A stretch of 64,000 nt of DNA. It comes from Rhizophagus irregularis (lineage: Eukaryota; Glomeromycota; Glomeromycetes; Glomerales; Glomeraceae). The stretch's first letter is position 1; each line of letters begins with the position of its first letter. The stretch is from the NCBI RefSeq assembly GCF_026210795.1, contig NC_089459.1, forward strand, positions 2,728,001-2,792,000, written 5' to 3'. A program made the position numbers and the translations under genes. This document shows positions 56,615-64,000 of this stretch, in pieces. Below the pieces are notes generated by a model. The model had not been told where the DNA came from and searched no databases. It worked only from the letters and a program-made list of their open reading frames with translations.

Positions 56615-56998
56615 TAAAGATGTGATATGTAATTATTTTTAAAAGGTTGTAAGGTTGCAATTATTACAACATACATACAACACTTTTGTTGTAATTACAA
56701 CACAATATTATAATTATTATATAGTATTATAATACTATTAGTATTGTAATTATTATATAGTATTGTAATTATTTTTAATTATACAAATATGTATTATAAT
56801 ATATTAATTATTTCTTTTTATGATGATATTTATTCTATAAAAACTTATTTTTGTAATTTTTATTTTTCAAAAAGAAAATTTTTGAATAATCATAAGTGTT
56901 GTAATATTACAACACTTTAACTTTAAAAGTAGTAATAGATTGCAATCCTTACTATTACAACATAAGGTAGTAATTATCAATTACATACTACATCTTTA
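56615..56998. mobile_element. 384-bp hAT-type MITE, copy A
   Basis: The ends TAAAGATG and CATCTTTA lie between perfect 8-bp duplications CACCTCAA (56607-56614 and 56999-57006). The interior is A+T-rich with TTGTAATATTACAACA palindromes. It is almost identical and equal in length to the copy at 59888-60271. Confidence 0.95.
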
Positions 56999-57047
56999 CA
57001 CCTCAATATAAGAAAAGTTCTTATATTTTAGCAAAATTTATCTAAGA

Positions 57048-58420
57048 AGGACCCCGCTTACTTCTAATAGAGGTCTCCGAAAATATAAGGTAAAATTTAT
57101 ATTAAAAAAAAATTTTAGGTCTCTTAATAGATAAAGGTAAAATTATATATATGACAAATAAAGATCTCCGGATATGTAAGGTAAAGTTAAAATAGGTTTC
57201 CGGTTTTATAAGGTAAAATCAAATGTAAGTTTACAAATGTTTCGGTAAATAATAAGGTAAAATTGTATATAAAATTTAATATTTACCTTATATATACTAA
57301 TTTGAAATATTGTACAACAATTATTACAATATTTGGTAATATACGTTTTATAATTTTTTCTCAAAATAAAAAATTTATTCTCTTCTTTATACTTGTAAAA
57401 ACCATTTTATATTTTTAATTTTATTTGCATTAGCACTATCTTTTTGAAAATTATTACAAAAATTAGCTTTTAAAATATAAAAATTCGTACAGCAATTAGC
57501 AACTTCAGAATTTAATTTCAGTACTTTGGTTAAATCAAATCATATTTTACTATCTAAGAAAGTTGTTTAGTAAGGTCGAACTACTTATATTTGAATTTTT
57601 ATAGCAGTTGGAGTAATATTTATTGCATACGAGCATTTTTTTATTTTAATATTAACTTAAAATTTACGTTTTTTGTTTATTAAATTCGGAGCGTAATTTG
57701 GGCATTTTAGTCAAATGAAATCACCTTTTTAAGCTTAAGTAATATTGTTCGGCGAGATCGAAACTACCTGAATATTAATTTTCATAAGAATCAGTTTAAT
57801 ATTTACGGAATACGAGCAATTTTCGCACTTTTAATTTTTTTTATTTTCCCGATCAGTGATTATAGGGCGTAATTTGGGCACTTTGGTCAAATGAAATCAC
57901 TTTTTCATGCTTAAGTAAAGTTGTTCGGCAAGGTCGAAAATATTTAGATAAATATTTTCATAGCAGTTGGATTAATACTTATGGGGTACGAGCATTTTTT
58001 CATAATAATACCAATTACGAATTTATTTTTTTTAAAAAAAAATTAATTAGATTTTTTTAAAGAAAGTAAGTGAATAATAGTTTTGAAGTAAAGTTAAAGA
58101 TGTGTGTCTTTAAGATTTTTTTTATAGTATTTTTGTAATTCAAAGTACTTTTTTTACTAATAAAAGTTATTTATCTTTAAAGAATAAGAATTAAACTTAG
58201 TAAAAATAAAAAATTTTTAAAATTTATTGTAATGATTATAAAATATTTTGTTTATTTAATATTTAAAAAAATTTAGGTCTCTGAAAATCTAAGGTAAAAT
58301 TTAATATAATTTTAAAAGGTCACTATATATATATGGTAAAATTATGAGATAAGGTTGGTAAAATTACTAGTAAATCTGAAATTTTGCCTAGAGACCTTTA
58401 TTAGAAGTAAGCGGGGTCCT
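57048..58420. mobile_element. 1373-bp non-autonomous hAT-type element
   Basis: The ends AGGACCCCGCTTACTTCTAA and the inverted complement are flanked by perfect 8-mers ATCTAAGA (57040-57047 and 58421-58428). The subterminal parts repeat AGGTCTCYGRAAAT and AAGGTAAAATT. The centre has three copies of a 176-bp unit starting near 57536, 57712 and 57888 (TCAAATGAAATCACTTTTT, then GTTCGGCGAGGTCGAAA, then TACGAGCA). No open frame is present. Confidence 0.92.
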
Positions 58421-58678
58421 ATCTAAGATAATAAATCGATAGAATTATACCCAAGGATGGTGTAATTTCGAGCATATATTGTGACTTCCAACTATTGGTG
58501 AAAGAACGCACAAACTTGTTTATGTTAAATAGTACCTATCGGTTAATAATCATTAAATTAAATTTTACTGCTGAGCTGAACAGAACAATGATCACAGTGT
58601 TAATATTGAACTCTGAAAACTTATTAATGAATTTTATGAAATGTCTCGTGATAGTATAATTCCAATTCATAATATTTA

Positions 58679-59435
58679 TCCCTTAAACTGTAAGCAATTG
58701 CGGGCAAATTTGCCCGCAATTTTACCAAATTTCAGCTCTCATCTAATTTTATGAAAAATAAAGCAATTTTAATAAAATTTTTTTCCAAGATAGTTTAAAT
58801 TATATATTGTGCAGCAATTATTATCATTTATTAATTATATATTAGAAAATCGAAAATTACCCATTGGTTGAAAGTTGTATTTTAAGATAATCACAAAATT
58901 TTAAAAAACTTTGCACTTAACTTCGACGATTTCATTGATAATTAATTGTAGCTATATAAAAGCTTAATAGAATATGTAGAATTTGGTATGAGAAATGACT
59001 TTTGTTAATATGATTTTTGATATTTAAAAGTAGGATTTTGACTTTATATAGAACGCTTAATGAAAATTTTATTATGCATTTTAATTATAAATTCATAACA
59101 ATTGATTTTTTTTATCTCTATTTTGTTTATTATAATGCAAAATTTTTATAATAAAAATAAAAAGTTATAATAAATATTCAAATAGAGAAAAAATATGGTA
59201 AGAAAAGTTTAAATTTTATTATATAAAAATTCTGATACTATTTTTGCGGGTTAATTTCCAATCCAATTTTAATGATCAACTGTATATCTAACTCATACAA
59301 TTTATGGCCAGAATGTAGATCAATTTGGCTGCAAAATTATGTGACGATCTGGCCAAAATTAAAGAATTTTTTATAGCATCATTTATTCTAATTTAGAAAT
59401 TGCGGGCAAATTTACCCGCAAAACAGTTTAAGGGA
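58679..59435. mobile_element. 757-bp non-autonomous element with TA duplication
   Basis: The tips TCCCTTAAACTG and CAGTTTAAGGGA are followed by inner GCGGGCAAATTTGCCCGCAA and its near-complement. TA flanks both ends (58677-58678, 59436-59437). The GGGCAAATTTGCCC word is itself palindromic. A truncated relative lies at 38519. The TA duplication suggests Tc1/mariner-like mobilisation. Confidence 0.82.
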
Positions 59436-59847
59436 TAGTCAGTTTATTCCTACTAATTTTACAATCAAAATAAATAACAATAACAATAACAGCAGACGGA
59501 AAGTGAAAACTTATATGGCAGTAGTACCGATTAATAGAACGTTTCATTTATAATTTCTATTATTAATAAATCGTAATAAATCAGTTATTTTATTTTATAT
59601 ATGCCAAGTATACTTAGTGAATATTCATATCAAATGTATTGTCAAATATTATAAATTTGGTAAAAATAATGTAATATATATAATGGTATTATTAAACCAA
59701 CAGATTAATTTATAGCAACCAATCAGTTTATACCTATTGGATTTAGTTTTACATATAGTAATAAACCAAATGATGACTATTGAATAATTACCTAATTTAT
59801 TTAAATTAATAAATTCTTTCAATCCGGATAGCCTAAATTTTTACATA
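59436..59847. other. Spacer between elements
   Basis: A+T-rich. No gene or repeat end is seen. Confidence 0.35.
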
Positions 59848-59855
59848 GTTATCAA

Positions 59856-60460
59856 AGGACCCTGAAATATATATAAAAGGGTCAGGTTAAAGATGTGATA
59901 TGTAATTATTTTTAAAAGATTGTAAGGTTGCAATTATTACAACATACATACAACACTTTTGTTGTAATTACAACACAATATTATAATTATTATATAGTAT
60001 TATAATACTATTAGTATTGTAATTATTATATAGTATTGTAATTATTTTTAATTATACAAATATGTATTATAATATATTAATTATTTCTTTTTATGATGAT
60101 ATTTATTCTATAAAAACTTATTTTTGTAATTTTTATTTTTTAAAAAGAAAATTTTTGAATAATTATAAGTGTTGTAATATTACAACACTTTAACTTTAAA
60201 AGTAGTAATAGATTGCAATCCTTACTATTACAACATAAGGTAGTAATTATCAATTACATACTACATCTTTAGGTCAGGTCAGAGTTTGCGTATAATGAGT
60301 CAAAAAAATCATGTAGATCATTCCTTTCATGGATAATCCCAGCCAAAATAATGTTTCCTAATTTAGATAATGGCTGAAATTATTGTAATTCTGGCCCTAA
60401 AAGAATGCGTATTTTGGATCACTTCTGAACCTGACCTCTACATATATATTTCAGGGTCCT
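59856..60460. mobile_element. hAT-type MITE (about 213 bp) split by a nested MITE
   Basis: The ends AGGACCCTGAAATATATAT and ATATATATTTCAGGGTCCT lie between perfect 8-mers GTTATCAA (59848-59855 and 60461-60468). The 384-bp element at 59888-60271 is inserted near its left end. Removing the insertion and one duplication leaves about 213 bp. The AGGACCC tip is shared with the elements at 48834 and 57048. Confidence 0.93.
59888..60271. mobile_element. 384-bp hAT-type MITE, copy B (nested)
   Basis: It has the same ends TAAAGATG and CATCTTTA as copy A and the same length. Perfect duplications GGTCAGGT flank it (59880-59887 and 60272-60279). Only a few scattered base differences from copy A are visible, so both moved recently. 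Confidence 0.95.
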
Positions 60461-60468
60461 GTTATCAA

Positions 60469-62271
60469 TTGGGTATATGTTCTATTGATTACTAATTTTT
60501 GGCTAACCTATTAGTTTAATAGCTTATCCAACACGATACGCCTGATTTTTCAGCTTTCAACCTCAAGTAAGAACACATATTCTTCTCTAATCCTATTTTA
60601 ATCCTTAGCAAGAATTGAAATGATTTGTGTTTAATCCTTCTTTGATCAGTACTTCATTTGAAAATTATTTTTATACAACTTCTTATTTGCTTTATAAGTA
60701 CTCATCAATTATTAGATTGCATATGAACATACTTCTTTAAGGGTCTCTTTTATCTATGAAAATTCTTTAGTAAACTATTTATTGTTTAGATAGAATTCTC
60801 ATATGATGCTTATATCAGTGATCTCATTATTTAGTTTTGCATCATCCCAAAAATTTTATTATATATCTACTTCATGATTCCCATCTATTTTTTTAGTTTT
60901 TCTCTGATCATTGAGTAAATTTGTATTTTTCGTGTTTTAATTTCTTTTTATTATTTTTGATTTTCAGCTAATCTAAGTCCATTATATCTTACTGTAAAGA
61001 TAGTAACAATTAATAATAAGTTCTCAGCATTTCAGTAAATTCACTGGATATAATGTCATTAATGTTAATATTTGAACTGAGTATCACAACCTTTATGTTA
61101 TGTTTAACAAGAATCTATTCGGCAAGTTTAAAAGTGAAGTGGCAGAATCAGTTCTTGTAGATAATCACAAATAACTTAGTCATATTATGCAAAAAAGTAT
61201 ACATAGTACTATAAAAGATTGCATTATACTAAAGATATAAAAAAGCTAGTATTTGATTATAACGAAGATCTAAATAATCTTGATATACAAGAATGTGACA
61301 GTAGTGTTCTGAATAATATAATTATCCAAAGGATATTGGACTTGTACTTTGTAGTTATAGATAAAAATACATATTTTTGATATATAGTGATATATTATAT
61401 ACAGTAAATTATATATGTTATTGAAGAAACAATAGAAAAAATAAATGATTTATACTATTATATAGAAAATGTTTCTGAAAATACAACAATGAAGTTAACT
61501 ATTGAAGAACATCTTGCCAATGATTTTCCAATTCCTGAATTTATTTTATCAAAAATAAAAGTATAGAGAGTGGCTAATATTATGCAGATATTTAAAGATA
61601 TTTTGGTATCTAGTGTTAAAATTCATGATTTTATATTCATTGTATTCATCTTATTGAGAGGATTCAAATGATAATAAAATTGTCTTTGCATGATCAATAT
61701 TCAGTGTACAATTACATTTGATGTGATAATTGGATTTTTATGATCTTTATTTAGTTCATTGTATTCACCTTATTGAGACAATTCAAATGATGGTAAATAT
61801 ATTGACTGAATTACAATATTTTTTTGAATTTTTAACTATTTATTATACTAGTTGTACAAATTATAGAATTTTTACAGTGGGCATTCTCATATTTGCAAAA
61901 AATTCTGAAAAGTATGAAGTGTAAGAGTTTGTTTATTATGACTGTAAGTACAATATAGTTAAATTTATATTACATTAATCCCTTTGTATGTTCTATGTGT
62001 TTAGTTTATTGTTTGTTTGTCTTTGATTTTATTAAAATATTTAAGAAAATAACAAATTGAAGGATATAATTATGATAAGGGTAAAGATAAATCTAGCACA
62101 AATGCTAACTGAAGGTATGCATATTATTTCATATTAAGTATATTTAAAATAGTATTATTCCCTTTATTTAAAATATAATATTTTTGTAGTTTATGGACCA
62201 ATACTAATATCATGAAAATGTTGATATTTTGTCATTAATTTTACAAGACAGCCTAATGTTTATCATGAATA
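60469..62271. other. Gene-relic region
   Basis: Short coding-looking blocks occur on the plus strand without a continuous frame. One is at about 61247-61380 (FDYNEDLNNLDIQECDSSVL). Another at about 61417-61566 contains ETIEKINDLYYYIENVSE and EEHLANDFPIPEFILSKI, ending at TAG. A short local duplication (TTCATTGTATTCANCTTATTG) occurs near 61635 and 61752. The blocks are likely remnants of one decayed gene of unknown family. Confidence 0.35.
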
Positions 62272-62565
62272 TTGCGATCACATAGAGAACTTTCTGATAT
62301 GTTATGTACTTATGTGCCCAATAATCAAATAATTTCATTTCAAATTTTCAAGCTTCATATATTTGACTGTGATGAGATTATAGATGGCAAGCCTTCCCCA
62401 TGTCTTTACTCGATTTATTGTGAAGAACATGATGAATTATATGTTTATTTTATTGATGATCCATCTACAAAAAGATTACAGAGCCATGAAGATGATACTC
62501 TTTTGATGATTCGTAATGAAGATAAACTTAATGCATTATTATTTAGTTATAAAATAGCAAAATAA
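62272..62565 (+). CDS. Last exon or relic of an unknown gene
   Basis: A 97-codon open frame without a clear ATG start. It contains LHIFDCDEIIDGKPSPCLYS, IYCEEHDELYVYFIDDPST and LLMIRNEDKLNALLFSYKI, then TAA. Composition is coding-like. Upstream exons could be the relic blocks at 61.2-61.6 kb, but no splice chain joins them cleanly. No domain is recognised. Confidence 0.4.
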   Translation: MRSHRELSDMLCTYVPNNQIISFQIFKLHIFDCDEIIDGKPSPCLYSIYCEEHDELYVYFIDDPSTKRLQSHEDDTLLMIRNEDKLNALLFSYKIAK

Positions 62566-64000
62566 TTTTCAAAAGAAGCAAAAGAAAGACTTATTAAAAG
62601 ATGAATTGACCCTTCAATTGAGGAATTCAGCGTCGAATTCCTCAAAATCAAAATTAAACGAAAAAAAATGTTGCACAACATAAAATAACAGCAGGATGTT
62701 ATTGCTATGCGTTTTTTTATTTGTTATATTATTGTACAAAAGATTTTTAATGTGATATTTGCTATTACTTTATTTTTTACTGTTAATTTCTATTTTACAT
62801 TTTATATTATTGTAAATTTTTTTAATATAATATTTGCTATTGCTAATTCTATATAATTATATAATTTCGTTGATTCTATATGAATATCTCAATAAACTTT
62901 GCAAAAAAAAATTTGAAGAGAGGTTAGTTATTTCAAGGGAGCAATCTATAATTCTGAAGTAAATTAGAATCGTTTATCAGAACAGGTAATAGTAAATCAG
63001 AAGTATGTCGTCTATAATATGTTCAACTTTCACCTCGAATTTTTAACATTTAAAAAACTAGTCTATTAACATCTTTTTAACCGATTACTTGTATTCGATT
63101 ACAGAAGAAAACGGTTGACAAATAATTCAATAATGGATCGTTTCTTAATGCATTCGTTTATGGATTCGCTTAAAACTCAGACAGAAATATTGAACATACT
63201 GTATGTTATAGTTAGTTTTATATACGAAGAATGCTTGATTAACCGATGAGATTATATCTCACGTAAAAACGGACTATTTCTTTACCCTTTTTTTATAAGT
63301 ACCACGTTTTATTACTTTATAGTAAAGTTTTCATGCGAGCCCATTGAGTTTTCATCTGTTATTTGATCATCTATCTGTTGTTAAATATCGACAAAAATCT
63401 CTCAAGAATTTTCCGATTTTCTTTTCATTTCTTTCATTGACTGCCTGGTTGTATAGTGCAATTGATCCCGATTTGCCATCTATAGCAATAATCTTTCGAT
63501 ATTATCGTAAAAGATTGTCCTATGGAAATACAAACCTTGAATACACATGTGATATGCAATAATTTTTGATAATTATTTTCGAAATGTAACTTACTCTGAT
63601 TCCCCTAACACATAGATCAGATAGTGTATGAAGACTTCTGGTCTAAGTACCAAATCCAAACAATAAATGATAAATGAAAATGCCGAAAATAATAGAGCTA
63701 GAAAAAAATGACTCTATGACACTAGAGTTGAAAATGGGAATGAAGAAAACGGTTCTATACCAATAGAAAATAAGGCTTCAGACCTGGATCATGTTTACAA
63801 TTCTTCATACGTACTAATGAGATTCATAATCTGTTCGGATAAGTCTCGAATCAAAGTCTTTAATTATTTTATTTCATGAAATAAGTTTATCTGACGGAAC
63901 CTTAGGAGGACAGAAGAGTAGTGTTACAGGATGCGGAGCTACTTGCTCAAATAATAGCTGTCACGAGAACAACATGAAAAAAAAAAGTTTTGAAAAATCC
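62566..64000. other. Intergenic, no supported gene
   Basis: Short open stretches exist (for example MDRFLMHSFMDSLKTQTEIL at about 63133), but none has a motif or splice context. No transposon ends were found. Confidence 0.35.

Overview
The window looks like nuclear DNA of an early-diverging fungus, most likely an arbuscular-mycorrhizal (Glomeromycotina, Rhizophagus-like) species. The basis is very high A+T, genes packed with short GT-AG introns (84 placed here), Asn/Gln/Asp homopolymers, a fungal cell-wall-integrity-type MAP kinase, a magnesium-chelatase-like protein of the kind known from fungi, and a large load of hAT-type and fold-back transposons. The organism call is inference; no taxonomic marker is present.

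Left half (1-37 kb) is ordinary gene space. In order it holds: the 3' end of an unknown acidic nuclear-looking protein (+); DNA2 helicase/nuclease (-, 7 exons, 1168 aa); an 1850-aa protein with an N-terminal RA/ubiquitin-like region (-, 5 exons); ETFRF1/LYRM5 (+, 3 exons); a CUL1-type cullin (-, 17 exons); two short hypothetical genes (-); a RhoGEF-PH-FYVE protein with a second Cys-pair domain (-, 13 exons); a membrane-anchored mitochondrial TPR protein (-); Mediator subunit MED27 (+, 10 exons); mitochondrial leucyl-tRNA synthetase (+, 18 exons); an Slt2/Mpk1-type MAP kinase (-, 11 exons); and a magnesium-chelatase-like protein (+, 7 exons). In all the multi-exon models the exon lengths add up in frame. 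They are housekeeping functions with no evident shared pathway.

Right half (37-64 kb) is repeat-rich and gene-poor. It contains a 5.1-kb DDE-type DNA transposon (40445-45533) with a 2.3-kb hAT element inserted in it, several short non-autonomous elements with clear target-site duplications (8-bp hAT type, TA, TAA), a fold-back family, decayed multicopy-type genes cut by insertions, and one twin pair of 384-bp elements.

The most unusual region is 47.5-52.0 kb. This T-rich, strand-asymmetric stretch has tRNA-like sequences with stop-codon anticodons, a 44-bp tandem repeat, and two arrays of exon-like units. Each unit carries a pyrimidine-rich AG acceptor, a 36-49 nt segment, and a GTAAGT donor lying in a hairpin. 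Stem pairs covary between units, so the structure looks maintained. Its function is unknown: a micro-exon transcript, intron-like spreading units, or spliced-leader-like RNA genes are all possible.
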